64,000 nucleotides of DNA. Origin: Salinisphaera orenii subsp. halophila YIM 95161. Lineage in GTDB: Bacteria > Pseudomonadota > Gammaproteobacteria > Nevskiales > Salinisphaeraceae. Position 1 is the first letter of the stretch; each line of letters starts with the position of its first letter. The DNA lies in the NCBI RefSeq assembly GCF_003732545.1, contig NZ_AYKF01000132.1, positions 45,937-109,936 of the forward strand, written 5' to 3'. Shown here in pieces: positions 27,465 to 36,895 of this stretch. Position numbers and translations under genes: made by a program. Under the pieces are notes generated by a model, which saw only the letters and a list, made by a program, of their open reading frames with translations, had not been told where the DNA came from and did not search any database.

Positions 27465-29842
27465 CGGAACAGTCGTTGCAGCCAGTTGCCTTCTTCTTCG
27501 TTGCGCCGGCGTTCGGCGTTGTCCTGCATGATATCGCTATCACAGTCGGAAAGCCCGTCGGGAACGTAACCGCGGATGAACGGCACCGCCACGGTATCGC
27601 CGCAGCCGCGCGCGCCGCGACCGCCGCTCGGATCGAAATTCAGGCGCAGCGGCACGGTCACCACGCCTTCCGGCGGCGTGTCGATGATGCCGCGCGGCTC
27701 GATATCGGCCATGATCCGCGACCAGAGCGGCAGCGCCCCGGTGGCGCCGGTAAGCTCGGCCGAACGGTTGTCGTCGCGACCGACCCAGACCACGGCCAGG
27801 CGATTGGCCGAGAAGCCGGCGAACCAGCTGTCGCGCAGATCGTTCGTCGTCCCCGTCTTGCCGGCCACCTGCAGATCGTTCGGGAGCACGTCGTAGGCCG
27901 CGGCACCGGTGCCGTGACGCGCCACGCGCTGGAGAATCCAGTCGGTGAGATAGACCGGTGCCTCGTCGACCGCCCGCTCGATCTCCAGGGGATAGCGGTT
28001 CAGCGGCTCGCCGTCGCTGGTGGTCACGGCCCGAATGGACAGCAGCGGCGTGTAGTAGCCGCCGGCGGCGAGCGTGTTGTAGATCTGGGCGACCTCGAAC
28101 GGCGCCATGTTGACGGCCCCAAGCGCCAGTGACGGCACGGCCAGCGGATCGCCGGTGTAGCCGAGCCTACCCAGGGTGTCGATGACGTTCGGGATACCGA
28201 GTTCCAGCGCCAGCCGCGACGTGGACAGGTTGTAGCTGTGGGTGAGCGCGTAGTGCAGCGGGACGCTGTCGCCGTGGCTTCGCCGCGAGTAGTTTTCAGG
28301 ACGCCAGGTATCGCCGTTGGGCAGTTCGACCGCCAGCGCACTGTCGTCCAGCGGCGTGACGAGGCTGTACTCGTCGGGCCGCGAGAGCGCGGTGAGATAG
28401 ACCACCGGCTTCATCAGCGAACCGATCTGCCGCTTGGCGTCCAGCGCCCGGTTGAAGCCGGCCATGCCGCCGTCGCGACCGCCCACCAGCGCGAGCACGC
28501 GGCCGCCTTCCACGCTGGTCACCACGGCCGCGGCCTGCAGGCTGTCACCCTCGATGCCTCGCGCGGTCTCCACCCGATCGAGGCCGTCGGCCACCCGGGC
28601 CTCGGTGGTCGACTGCACGCCCGGGTCGAGCGTGGTGAAGATGCGCAGCCCCTCCTCGGTCAGATCCTCGTCGGCATACTGGCCATGGAGCTGACGCCGC
28701 ACCAGGTCGATGAACGCCGGATACTGCGTGGTGCTGTGCACGCTGCGCGCGGCCACGCCGAGCTCGGCCTCCTTGGCGGCCCGCCAGGCGTCATCCTCGA
28801 GAAAACCGGCGTCGTGGAACATGTCGAGCACCAGATCACGCCGGTTCCGGGCGCGCTCGGGATGACGACGCGGATCGTAGTAGCTCGGCCCCTTGACCAT
28901 CGCCACCAGCAGCGCGATCTCCTGCGGCTGGAGTTCCTGGATCGGCTTCTGGAAATAGAAATAGCTGGCGAGTCCGAAGCCGTGGATGGCACGTCCCCCG
29001 TCCTGGCCCAGATAGACCTCGTTGAGATAGGCCTCGAGGATCTCGGGCTTGGAATAATGCGCATCCAGCAAAATCGCCATCAGCGCTTCCTTGGCCTTGC
29101 GCACGAACGTCTGCTGGTTGTCGAGATAGAAGTTCTTGACCAGCTGCTGGGTGATGGTCGAACCGCCCTGCACAACCCGACCGGCACGCAGATTCGCCCA
29201 AGCCGCGCGCAGGATCGACTTAGGCGAGACGCCCCAGTGATTCATGAAGTCGCGGTCCTCGACCGTGATCAGGCCGGCAGGCAGCATCGGCGGGACTTCG
29301 CCCAGTTCGACGAGGATGCGGTCCTCGCCCTGGGTCGGATAGATGCTGCCCAGCAGCAGCGGATCGAGCCGGAGCAGCGCCAGGCTGCCGTCATCGTCGA
29401 GCGCGGACAGCCCGGCCACGCCGGAACCGTTGAAATTCAGGCGGATCTCGCGCGCGGCCTGCTCGCCATCCCAGAAGGTGAAGGCACGGGTGTGAATGTC
29501 CAGATGCCCGCCACCGGCGCTGTAGGTGCCCGGCTCCGGGATACCGCCGCTGGCCCGATAGCCCTGCCGCTGCAGGCGGGCCACGAGCGCGTCGCGGGCC
29601 AGATCCTGCCCCGCGTAGAGCTCGAGCGGACTCGCATAGACCTTGGCAGGCAGCGTCCAGCGCGTGCCCTCGAACTGGGCCCGCACCGCGGTGTCGAGCT
29701 GGACGGTGTACAGCGCGAGCACGGCCGCGCCGACACAGCACAGCAGAAAGACGTAAGGCAGCAGGCGGCGCAGAAAACCGCGCCGCTTGACGGGTGCCTT
29801 GCTGGAGGGCCGGCGGCCGGGGGTACGCTTTCTTGCGGCCAA
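27461..29842 (-). CDS. mrcB: bifunctional penicillin-binding protein 1b
   Basis: About 793 residues. A basic cytoplasmic tail and a single membrane anchor (about 30-50) lead into a UB2H-like domain (about 70-140), the glycosyltransferase domain with catalytic Glu in TVEDRDFMNHWG and GGSTITQQLVKN, and the transpeptidase with SxxK (GSLMKP), SxN (SYN) and KTG (KTGTT). It polymerises and crosslinks peptidoglycan. Length matches E. coli PBP1b. The start is TTG at 29842, where LAARKRTPGRR begins like many orthologues and GGAAG lies five bases upstream; a TTG at 29881 is an alternative. The C-terminal end overlaps the lipoprotein start by four bases. Confidence 0.94.
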   Translation of the reverse strand: MAARKRTPGRRPSSKAPVKRRGFLRRLLPYVFLLCCVGAAVLALYTVQLDTAVRAQFEGTRWTLPAKVYASPLELYAGQDLARDALVARLQRQGYRASGGIPEPGTYSAGGGHLDIHTRAFTFWDGEQAAREIRLNFNGSGVAGLSALDDDGSLALLRLDPLLLGSIYPTQGEDRILVELGEVPPMLPAGLITVEDRDFMNHWGVSPKSILRAAWANLRAGRVVQGGSTITQQLVKNFYLDNQQTFVRKAKEALMAILLDAHYSKPEILEAYLNEVYLGQDGGRAIHGFGLASYFYFQKPIQELQPQEIALLVAMVKGPSYYDPRRHPERARNRRDLVLDMFHDAGFLEDDAWRAAKEAELGVAARSVHSTTQYPAFIDLVRRQLHGQYADEDLTEEGLRIFTTLDPGVQSTTEARVADGLDRVETARGIEGDSLQAAAVVTSVEGGRVLALVGGRDGGMAGFNRALDAKRQIGSLMKPVVYLTALSRPDEYSLVTPLDDSALAVELPNGDTWRPENYSRRSHGDSVPLHYALTHSYNLSTSRLALELGIPNVIDTLGRLGYTGDPLAVPSLALGAVNMAPFEVAQIYNTLAAGGYYTPLLSIRAVTTSDGEPLNRYPLEIERAVDEAPVYLTDWILQRVARHGTGAAAYDVLPNDLQVAGKTGTTNDLRDSWFAGFSANRLAVVWVGRDDNRSAELTGATGALPLWSRIMADIEPRGIIDTPPEGVVTVPLRLNFDPSGGRGARGCGDTVAVPFIRGYVPDGLSDCDSDIMQDNAERRRNEEEGNWLQRLFR

Positions 29843-29902
29843 TTCAGCTTCCGCGCCAAACGAGGGCGCAAATAGTAGCAAAGGCCACGTCTGCTGTTAC
29901 GA

Positions 29903-30652
29903 TCAGTCGGCCTCGGGCGTGCGGTCGCGCGTGCGCGTGCTCTTCGCGAGCTCCTTCTCCATGGCCTCCAGGCCGATGTGGCGCACGTCCTTGCCCTCGA
30001 CGAAATAGACCACGTATTCGCCGATGTTGGTCGAATGATCGCCGATGCGCTCGAGCGCCTTGACCGCCCAGAGCACGTCCAGCATGTGCCGGATCGTGCG
30101 CGGGTCCTCCATCATGTAGGTGATGCACTGGCGCACGATGCCCTCGTACTCGCGATCGACCTCCTCGTCGTTGCGGGCCACGTGGACCGCGCTCTCCGAG
30201 TCGAGGCGCGCGAAGGCATCGAGTACGTCGCGGACCATCTCGCGCACGTGACGGCCGAGCGTCTCGATCTGGCGAAAAGCGCTCTTGGGCCGCTCGTAGC
30301 TGGCCAGATGCGTGGCCATGCGCCCGATCTTCTCGGCTTCGTCGCCGATGCGCTCGAGGTCGGTGATGGTCTTGGCGATGGCGATGACCAGACGCAGGTC
30401 GCCGGCCTGGGGGGCTCGCCGCGCGAGGATGCGGGTGCATTCCTCGTCGATCTCGATCTCCATGCGGTTGACCTCGGTGTCGCCGCGCACGACGTCTTCG
30501 CCGAGGCCGCCGTCGCCGTCGACCAGCGCGCGGACCGCGTCCGCGATCTGCTGCTCCACGAGGCCACCCATCGACAGCACCAGCTCGCGCACGTCCTCCA
30601 GGTCCGCATCGAACTGCTTCGAAGTGTGTTTCTCCAGACCAACCTTTTCCAT
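29903..30652 (-). CDS. phoU: phosphate signalling protein PhoU
   Basis: A 249-residue PhoU with two three-helix repeats. Each repeat has the metal-binding ERIGDxxxxIG-like motif: LERIGDEAEKIGR (about 99-111) and LERIGDHSTNIGE (about 203-215). PhoU links the Pst transporter to PhoR and keeps PhoR inactive when phosphate is plentiful. It is the last gene of the pst operon, 25 bases after pstB. Length is close to E. coli PhoU (241). Confidence 0.96.
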   Translation of the reverse strand: MEKVGLEKHTSKQFDADLEDVRELVLSMGGLVEQQIADAVRALVDGDGGLGEDVVRGDTEVNRMEIEIDEECTRILARRAPQAGDLRLVIAIAKTITDLERIGDEAEKIGRMATHLASYERPKSAFRQIETLGRHVREMVRDVLDAFARLDSESAVHVARNDEEVDREYEGIVRQCITYMMEDPRTIRHMLDVLWAVKALERIGDHSTNIGEYVVYFVEGKDVRHIGLEAMEKELAKSTRTRDRTPEAD

Positions 30653-30677
30653 TGTTGTGCGCTCCTGTGGCCCGGTC

Positions 30678-31511
30678 TCAGCCGTAGCGGCCGGTGATGT
30701 AGTCCTCGGTCTTCTTCTCCCGCGGGTGCGTGAACAGCGAATCCGTATCGGAGAATTCCACGATCTCGCCGAGGTGGAAGAAGGCCGTATAGCCGGCCAC
30801 GCGGGCAGCCTGCTGCAGATTGTGGGTCACGATCACGATCGTGTAGTTGTCCTTGAGCTCGTCGATGAGCTGCTCCACGGTCGCCGTGGCCACCGGATCG
30901 AGCGCCGAGCACGGCTCGTCCATGAGCAGCACCGACGGGTTCACGGCGATCGCCCTGGCGATGCACAGACGCTGCTGCTGGCCGCCCGACAGCGTCAGTC
31001 CCGGCGCCTGCAGCCGATCCTTGACCTCGTCCCAGAGGCCCGCGCGCTTGAGCGAATGCTCCACCAGCTCGTCCATGTCCGTGCGCTTGCGCACCTGGCC
31101 GAGGATCTTCGGCGCGTAGGCGATGTTCTCGTAAATGCTCTTCGGAAACGGATTGGGTTTCTGGAAGACCATGCCGATGTGTGCACGCAGTTCCACCACA
31201 TCCACGTGCGGGGCGTAGATGTTGTCGCCGTCGAAGGTGACCTCGCCTTCGATACGCACGTCCTGGATGAGATCGTTCATGCGGTTGAGACAGCGCAGGA
31301 ACGTCGACTTGCCGCAGCCCGAGGGGCCGATCAGCGCCGTGACCTCGTTTTCCAGCACATCCATGGAGACACCGTGCAGCGCCTGCGTCTCGCCGTACCA
31401 GACCGCGAGATCGTTCACCTGCATTTTCGTGGCCTGTCTCACCGGGGACCGCTCCGTTGTCGGCGTCCGCACCACTTCCGCGGTATCGCCAGTCAAGTCT
31501 CGAGTGCGCAT
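30678..31511 (-). CDS. pstB: phosphate ABC transporter ATP-binding protein
   Basis: A 277-residue ABC ATPase. Walker [11 protein letters not shown]-loop [12 protein letters not shown] (with the PstB-type NPFPKS), ABC signature [16 protein letters not shown] and Walker [12 protein letters not shown] are all intact. It drives phosphate uptake through PstCA and transmits transport state to PhoU and PhoR. The ATG at 31511 has GGAG seven bases upstream and adds about twenty N-terminal residues over E. coli PstB (257); an internal ATG at 31424 starts the conserved part. Confidence 0.97.
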   Translation of the reverse strand: MRTRDLTGDTAEVVRTPTTERSPVRQATKMQVNDLAVWYGETQALHGVSMDVLENEVTALIGPSGCGKSTFLRCLNRMNDLIQDVRIEGEVTFDGDNIYAPHVDVVELRAHIGMVFQKPNPFPKSIYENIAYAPKILGQVRKRTDMDELVEHSLKRAGLWDEVKDRLQAPGLTLSGGQQQRLCIARAIAVNPSVLLMDEPCSALDPVATATVEQLIDELKDNYTIVIVTHNLQQAARVAGYTAFFHLGEIVEFSDTDSLFTHPREKKTEDYITGRYG

Positions 31512-31560
31512 CCTAAATCTCCGGTTTCTGAAGACAAAGCGGGGGTGAATCGATCATGGC

Positions 31561-32730
31561 CTACCAGCGCCGCTCGAAGCGGTTGCGCAGGATGACGGCG
31601 GTGGCGTTGAGCACGATCAGCAGCGACAGCAGCACGAGGATGCCGGCCGCGGTCAGGCTCACGTAGGCGCGTTCCGGCATCCCCGCCCAGGTGAAGATCT
31701 GCGCCGGCAGCACGGTGGCGGCATCGGTCAGATTCCCCGGCGCGTCCGGGATGTAGGCGATCATGCCGATCAGCAGCAGCGGCGCCGTCTCGCCGATCGC
31801 CTGGGCGATGCCGATGATGGTGCCGGTGAGAATGCCCGGCAGCGCCAGCGGCAGGACGTGATCGCGCACCGCCTGCCAGCGCGAGGCGCCCACCGCCTGC
31901 GCGCCCTGGCGGATGTTCTGCGGCACGGCCTTGAGGGCGGCGCGGGTGCTGATGATGATCACCGGCAGCGTCATCAGCGACAGCGTCAGGCCGCCCGCGA
32001 GCGCCGACGAGCGCGGCACACCGAAGAAGTTGATGAATATCGCCAGGCCAAGCAGACCGAACAGGATCGAGGGCACCGCCGCGAGATTGTTGATGTTGAT
32101 CTCGATCGCCTGGGTGAAGCGGTTGTCGGGGGCGAACTCCTCCAGATAGATGGCCGTCGCCACGCCGATCGGGAAACTGATCGCCAGCACCACGAGCATC
32201 AGATAGAAGGTCCCCACGAACGCCGACCACAGCCCGGCGTTCGACGGGATCTTGGAATCACCCGAGAAGAACAGCCCCGTGTTGAAGCCGTAACCGACAT
32301 CGCCGTCAGCCTGAAGCTGCTCGAGCGAAGCCTTCATCTCCGGATCGAGGCTTTCGCTGTGACCCTTGAGATACTGATCGACGTCGGCTTTGGCGGTCAG
32401 CCACTGCGTCTGGGTCGTATCCATGAGATCCGGATTGTTCTCGACCTGGCGCGGAACGCCGCGGAAGAACGCTCTGGAGACCAGCGGGAAGACCTCCTCG
32501 CTGACCGAGTCCATCGCGAACTCCACCGTGTCTTCGTTGTAGGTCACCTCGGCACGAATCTGTGTTTCGTAGAACGCCGAGTAGCCCTGCCGAATCATGT
32601 CGGTGAAGAACAGCACCAGGAACGCCATCGCGAGCACAAGCGCGCCGATGCAACAGGCCTTGAATCGCTTCTCGGCGCGGTAGCGCTTCTTCAGGTGCCG
32701 AGAGGGCGTGAGCGAAATGCGGTCGGTCAT
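31561..32730 (-). CDS. pstA: phosphate ABC transporter permease PstA
   Basis: A 389-residue inner-membrane permease with an N-terminal helix (about 24-45), a large periplasmic region (about 50-150) and five further membrane helices. The coupling motif for the ATPase is ASRWQAVRDHVLPLALPGI. It is about 90 residues longer than E. coli PstA (296), due to the periplasmic insert between the first and second helices, a longer form known from marine and pseudomonad relatives. It is twelve bases behind pstC and 49 bases before pstB. Confidence 0.95.
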   Translation of the reverse strand: MTDRISLTPSRHLKKRYRAEKRFKACCIGALVLAMAFLVLFFTDMIRQGYSAFYETQIRAEVTYNEDTVEFAMDSVSEEVFPLVSRAFFRGVPRQVENNPDLMDTTQTQWLTAKADVDQYLKGHSESLDPEMKASLEQLQADGDVGYGFNTGLFFSGDSKIPSNAGLWSAFVGTFYLMLVVLAISFPIGVATAIYLEEFAPDNRFTQAIEININNLAAVPSILFGLLGLAIFINFFGVPRSSALAGGLTLSLMTLPVIIISTRAALKAVPQNIRQGAQAVGASRWQAVRDHVLPLALPGILTGTIIGIAQAIGETAPLLLIGMIAYIPDAPGNLTDAATVLPAQIFTWAGMPERAYVSLTAAGILVLLSLLIVLNATAVILRNRFERRW

Positions 32731-32742
32731 GAGCGGCTCGCG

Positions 32743-33972
32743 TTATTCGTAGGACTGACGGAACTTGCGGATCACGATGATCGAGACCAGATTCAGCGTG
32801 AGCGTGACCACGAACAGCACGAGGCCGAGTGCGAACGCCGCCAGGGTCTCGGGGCTGTCGAAGGCCTGGTCGCCGGTCAACCCGTCGACGATGCGCACGG
32901 TCACCGTGGTCATGTCCTCCAGCGGGTTCCAGGTCAGGTTCGGGCGCAGGCCGGCGGCCATCACCACGATCATGGTCTCGCCCAGCGCCCGCGACACGCC
33001 GAGCAGCGACGCGGCCATGATCCCGGGGAAAGCCGCCGGCAGCACGATATTCTTGATCGTCTCCGAGCGGGTCGAGCCGAGCGCGTAGGCGCCCTCACGG
33101 AGGCTGTTCGGAATCGAGTTGATGACGTCGTCCGACAGCGACGAGATGAAGGGAATGATCATGATGCCCATGACCAGCCCCGGGGCCAGCGCGTTGGTGT
33201 AGGACGCATTCAGCCCGAACAGCGCCGCCACGTCGACCACCAGCGGGCTGACCGTGATGGCGGCGAAGAAACCGTAGACCACCGTCGGAATGCCGGCGAG
33301 GATCTCGAGCAGCGGCTTGGCGATGGTGCGCACGCGGTACGGCGCGTACTCCGACATGTAGACGGCCGACAGCACGCCGATGGGAATCGCCACGAGCATG
33401 GCGATCGCACTGATCATGAAGGTGCCGGCGAACAGCGGCACCGAGCCGAACTGGGATTCGGCGGTCTGCTGATCCGGCCGGAACTGGGCGACCGGGCTCC
33501 AGTTGGTCCCGGTGATGAAATGCCAGACGCTGACCTGATTGAAGAACTTCAGCGCCTCGAAGACGATCGACAGGATGATGCCGAGCGTGGTCAGGATCGA
33601 GACCAGCGAAGCGGTGAACAGCGTCCAGTAGACGAACTTCTCGATCGCGTTGCGCGCGCGCAGACCGGGCTCCACCCGCCTGAGCGCCATCGCACCGCCG
33701 ACCGCGGCCCCGACCAGCGCGAAGATGAGCACGAACGGCGCCGCGGGGACCTGTACGCCGAGTAGCGCCGCGCCCGCGGCGACGACCCCGATAGCGATCG
33801 CGGGCAGCGCCATCCACGTGGCGACGTAGACGCCGTACTGGCCCGGCAGCGAATGCAGCCGGTCGCCGCGCGCATCGGCAACGAGCGCCTTGCGGCGGCC
33901 CATGACGTAGGCAACGGTTGCCAACGGCAGCAGACCGCCGAAGAAAACGAGCATGATCTGGCTGGTATCCAA
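32743..33972 (-). CDS. pstC: phosphate ABC transporter permease PstC
   Basis: A 409-residue permease with about eight membrane helices; the coupling motif is GSTRSETIKNIVLPAAFPGI. The extended N-terminus (two extra helices, about 1-75) makes it about 90 residues longer than E. coli PstC (319), matching the long PstA. The start is TTG at 33972, with AGGGA six bases upstream; an ATG seven codons in has no ribosome binding site. A strong hairpin lies between pstS and this start. Confidence 0.95.
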   Translation of the reverse strand: MDTSQIMLVFFGGLLPLATVAYVMGRRKALVADARGDRLHSLPGQYGVYVATWMALPAIAIGVVAAGAALLGVQVPAAPFVLIFALVGAAVGGAMALRRVEPGLRARNAIEKFVYWTLFTASLVSILTTLGIILSIVFEALKFFNQVSVWHFITGTNWSPVAQFRPDQQTAESQFGSVPLFAGTFMISAIAMLVAIPIGVLSAVYMSEYAPYRVRTIAKPLLEILAGIPTVVYGFFAAITVSPLVVDVAALFGLNASYTNALAPGLVMGIMIIPFISSLSDDVINSIPNSLREGAYALGSTRSETIKNIVLPAAFPGIMAASLLGVSRALGETMIVVMAAGLRPNLTWNPLEDMTTVTVRIVDGLTGDQAFDSPETLAAFALGLVLFVVTLTLNLVSIIVIRKFRQSYE

Positions 33973-34020
33973 AGCGCGTCCCTAGACTGCGGATCGATCG
34001 GCTTGGCCGGTCATGATACG

Positions 34021-34059
34021 AGAAAACAGAAGCCGGCCGCGGCACCGCCGCGGCCGGCT
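34021..34059 (-). terminator. pstS-pstC intergenic hairpin, partial terminator
   Basis: A perfect 12-base-pair stem (34031-34042 with 34048-34059) closes a five-base loop. On the minus strand it is followed by TTCTGTTTTCT, a T-rich but imperfect tract. It lies just after the pstS stop and before pstC. Such a structure lets most transcripts end after pstS, so the periplasmic binding protein is made in excess over the membrane parts; it can also protect the pstS 3' end. Confidence 0.75.
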
Positions 34060-34081
34060 GGTGGGCAGTGCCCGCGATAGG

Positions 34082-35107
34082 TCAGCCCTCGAGATCCGAG
34101 GCCGAGACCTTGACGCGCTCTTCCCATTCGCTGCGTTCCTTCTCGATCTGGTCCTGGGGCATCGGGATGAGGCCGATACCCTTGAGGTAGCCGCGATCGC
34201 CGATCATCTGATCGGACAGGAACATGTCGACGTATTCTTCCATGCCGTCGACCTCTTCGAGGTGCGCGTTCTTGGTATAGAAGAACAGCGACCGCGAGAT
34301 CGGATACTCACCCGAGGAGATCTGGTCGCGCTTGGCTTCCGCGCCGTCGATCGTCGCCGCCTGAACCTTGTCGCGATTCTCCTCGAGGAAGGAGAACCCG
34401 AAGATACCGAAGGCGGCCTCGTTCTGGGCCAGCTTCTGGACGATCAGGTTGTCGTTCTCGCCCGAGGGCACGTACTTGCCGTCCTGACGGATCGTGGTGT
34501 AACCCTCGTCGTACCCGTCGATGTGTTCGGAGCCGTACTCCATGACCAGCTCCTCGAACGCATCGCGCGTGCCCGAGGATGTCGGCGGGCCGTAGATCAG
34601 AATCTCACGGTCCGGCAGCGACGAATCGATGTCGCTCCAGCGGTTGTACGGGTTGTCCACCAGTTCGCCGTCCTTGGGCACCTTGGCCGCGACCGCCAGC
34701 GTGATCTGCTCGCGGGAGAGGTCGATCGTCTCGCCCTGCTTGCTTTGGGCGAACACGATGCCGTCGGCGCCGATCACGTTCTCGGTGACGTCCTCGACGC
34801 CGTTCTCCTGGCACATCTTGAGCTCGGAGGGCTTCATGCGCCGTGAGGCGTTGGTGACATCCGGCGTATCCTCATCCACCCCCTGGCAGAACAGCTTGAA
34901 GCCGCCGCCGGAGCCCGTGGATTCGACCACCGGCGTGCTGTAATCGGTGGTGGCGCCGAACTCCTCCGCGACGTAGGACGAGAACGGATAGACCGTCGAC
35001 GATCCGACGACCCGGATCTGGTCCTGCGCGTGGGCGGCGCCGGCGGCGCCCAGCACGGCAGCGGTCGTAACAGCGACACGGAGCGACGATTGCGCACGTG
35101 GTTTCAT
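34082..35107 (-). CDS. pstS: periplasmic phosphate-binding protein PstS
   Basis: A 341-residue substrate-binding protein. The signal peptide (about 1-27) ends in GAAHAQ. Phosphate-contacting motifs are VGSSTVYPF near the mature N-terminus, ESTGSGGGFKLFC and PTSSGTRDAFEELV. It captures phosphate in the periplasm for PstCAB. The ATG at 35107 follows GGGAGA. Transcription should come from the Pho-box promoter at 35179-35212, giving a leader of about 65 bases. Confidence 0.96.
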   Translation of the reverse strand: MKPRAQSSLRVAVTTAAVLGAAGAAHAQDQIRVVGSSTVYPFSSYVAEEFGATTDYSTPVVESTGSGGGFKLFCQGVDEDTPDVTNASRRMKPSELKMCQENGVEDVTENVIGADGIVFAQSKQGETIDLSREQITLAVAAKVPKDGELVDNPYNRWSDIDSSLPDREILIYGPPTSSGTRDAFEELVMEYGSEHIDGYDEGYTTIRQDGKYVPSGENDNLIVQKLAQNEAAFGIFGFSFLEENRDKVQAATIDGAEAKRDQISSGEYPISRSLFFYTKNAHLEEVDGMEEYVDMFLSDQMIGDRGYLKGIGLIPMPQDQIEKERSEWEERVKVSASDLEG

Positions 35108-35130
35108 TCGGTTCTCCCGGTTGATGGTTT

Positions 35131-35151
35131 CAGGCCATCCTCGATGGCCTG
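35131..35151 (-). promoter_or_regulatory. hairpin in the pstS leader
   Basis: A perfect nine-base-pair stem (35131-35139 with 35143-35151) with a three-base loop sits between the Pho-box promoter and the pstS ribosome binding site. It would form near the 5' part of the mRNA and could stabilise it; no ligand or regulator is indicated. Confidence 0.5.
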
Positions 35152-35178
35152 ACCGGACTGTGGAGAGCAACGATGAAC

Positions 35179-35212
35179 ATCGTATGACGCCCGGATGACA
35201 TTTGTATGACAG
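35179..35212 (-). promoter_or_regulatory. Pho box and -10 of the pstS promoter
   Basis: On the minus strand CTGTCAT, ATGTCAT and GCGTCAT recur at exactly eleven-base steps (35206-35212, 35195-35201, 35184-35190), the direct-repeat pattern bound by dimers of phosphorylated PhoB. TACGAT (35179-35184) lies ten bases after the first two repeats, the normal place of the -10 in Pho promoters, which lack a -35. It starts eight bases after the stop of the lipoprotein gene. Phosphate starvation should therefore induce pstSCAB-phoU. Confidence 0.88.
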
Positions 35213-35219
35213 GCCGACA

Positions 35220-36851
35220 TCATTCGCCGCCGAGCCGATAGAGCGTGGTCGAGCCGCTGATCTCGTTGCCGACCGCCAGCATCGGCGTACCCGGCTCTGG
35301 GCTGTCCGCGGCGGCGATGAACACGATGCTCTCCGGGCCGAGATCACCCGCGCTGCCGGCCTCCGGATCGGCGTCGAGGTCGCGGTTGTTCACATAGGTG
35401 ACGAACGCGGGCGCGGTGACGTCGCTGATGTCGTAGACGAGAAAACCGCCCATACGCTCGAGGCCGATGAAGGCATAGGCGCGATTGTCGATCTCGCCGT
35501 AAGCGATCGCCTCCGGCTCCGGGCCCTTGTTGTCCGAACGCGAATCGCCGTCGTTCTCGGTGTTGTCGTTGTTGTACGCATCACCGTAGCGCTCGCCGGT
35601 GATGCGCTCGAAATCGTCGCCCGAGTCGTAGACGAGCTCGGCGCTGTCCGCGCGGCGGATGGAAAACGAGCGCGCCCCATAGGCGTAGAGCGTGTCATAG
35701 ACCGGCTCGCCCTCGGCCGTCTCGACACCGGTAGCGCCCAGCGTGCTGGTGACCTTCAGGTCACCCAGGGCCTCGTCGGCCTGGAGCGCCTCGGCGTCGG
35801 GAAAGGCGTCGGGATCCAGCGCCAGATCCTTGACGTCGACCTCCTCGCTGAAGGCGTCGTAGTCGCGCGCATCGCCTTCGTTGGCGGTCAGCAGATAGCG
35901 CTCGCCGTCCTGTTCGAAGGCCGCGATCGTGTCCGGCTGATACATGCCGAGCACGGGGACGGTCCGGACGTCGAAACCGTCGCTGTTGCTGGGGTCGATG
36001 CCCTGCCCCGCGACGCTGTGATCCTTGAACCCCAGCGGACGCACGTCGGTGATCGCGAGCGCCTCCAGATCGATCACGGCGATGGCGTTGTTCTCCTGCA
36101 GGCTGGCCCAGGCGCGCGTGCCGTCGGCCGACACCGCGATGTACTCGGGCTCGAAATCCTGCGCCGGGGTCGCGCCCGGGCCGAAGATGCGAACGCCGGC
36201 CTCGCGCAGCGCCTCGGCGTCGTCGTTGAAGCCTCGGAAGTCGAGCGTGGTCACCGGCGGCATCTGATAGCCGCCGCCCAGGTCGATGACGCTGATCGAG
36301 CCCTCCGGGTCGTTGTCGTAGTCGTCGCTCGGCTCGCCCTCGTTGGCGACCAGCACGCGACTGCCGTCCGGGGTGAAGGTCAGCATGTCCGGCAACGCGC
36401 CGACCTCGGCCTCGCCCAACTTGCTGTAGTCGGTGCTCGAGTAGAACACGGCCTTGCCGTTGGCCTGGGCGTCGTCGGCCTCGATCGCGACGGCGACCAC
36501 GCCCTCGGCCACGGCGACGCTGTTGGCCGAATCGCCCTCGGCACTGGCGTCGATGGCCGCGATCTTCATCGGGTTGTCGGGATCGCTGACGTCGAGCACA
36601 TCGACCGTGCGGGCGTTCGAGTTGACCACATAGAGCCGGCGCTGTTCGGCGTCGTAGCTCACGATCTCGGCCGCGCCTTCGTCGAATACGAACGGGTCGA
36701 CCTGGTAACGCCCGGCCGGGGTGACGCTCAGCTCGGCCGCGGCGGCGTCGCCATCGTCCGGCGCCACATCGTTGTCGTCATCGTCGTCGCTACAGGCGGC
36801 GAGTCCGCATACCGCCAGTACCAGGGCACCGGCCAGAAACCATTCACGCAT
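35220..36851 (-). CDS. choice-of-anchor I lipoprotein, secreted beta-propeller
   Basis: A 543-residue lipoprotein; Cys20 follows the lipobox LAAC, and a string of aspartates comes next. The rest is a beta-propeller of the choice-of-anchor I family, with repeats such as GSISVIDLG, NNAIAVIDLEAL and GGFLVYDISDV, and blocks FEPEYIAVSADGTRAWA and LLTANEGDARDY. Members appear among extracellular or surface proteins with phosphatase, nuclease or esterase annotation, but the propeller itself has no established activity. Its place between the phosphate porin and pstS suggests a role in scavenging phosphate from organic matter. The ATG at 36851 follows GAGG; no Pho box of its own is seen. Confidence 0.8.
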   Translation of the reverse strand: MREWFLAGALVLAVCGLAACSDDDDDNDVAPDDGDAAAAELSVTPAGRYQVDPFVFDEGAAEIVSYDAEQRRLYVVNSNARTVDVLDVSDPDNPMKIAAIDASAEGDSANSVAVAEGVVAVAIEADDAQANGKAVFYSSTDYSKLGEAEVGALPDMLTFTPDGSRVLVANEGEPSDDYDNDPEGSISVIDLGGGYQMPPVTTLDFRGFNDDAEALREAGVRIFGPGATPAQDFEPEYIAVSADGTRAWASLQENNAIAVIDLEALAITDVRPLGFKDHSVAGQGIDPSNSDGFDVRTVPVLGMYQPDTIAAFEQDGERYLLTANEGDARDYDAFSEEVDVKDLALDPDAFPDAEALQADEALGDLKVTSTLGATGVETAEGEPVYDTLYAYGARSFSIRRADSAELVYDSGDDFERITGERYGDAYNNDNTENDGDSRSDNKGPEPEAIAYGEIDNRAYAFIGLERMGGFLVYDISDVTAPAFVTYVNNRDLDADPEAGSAGDLGPESIVFIAAADSPEPGTPMLAVGNEISGSTTLYRLGGE

Positions 36852-36895
36852 GGGAGAACCTCGTTGATAGTCGTGTTCGGAATCCGCTCCCGGAC

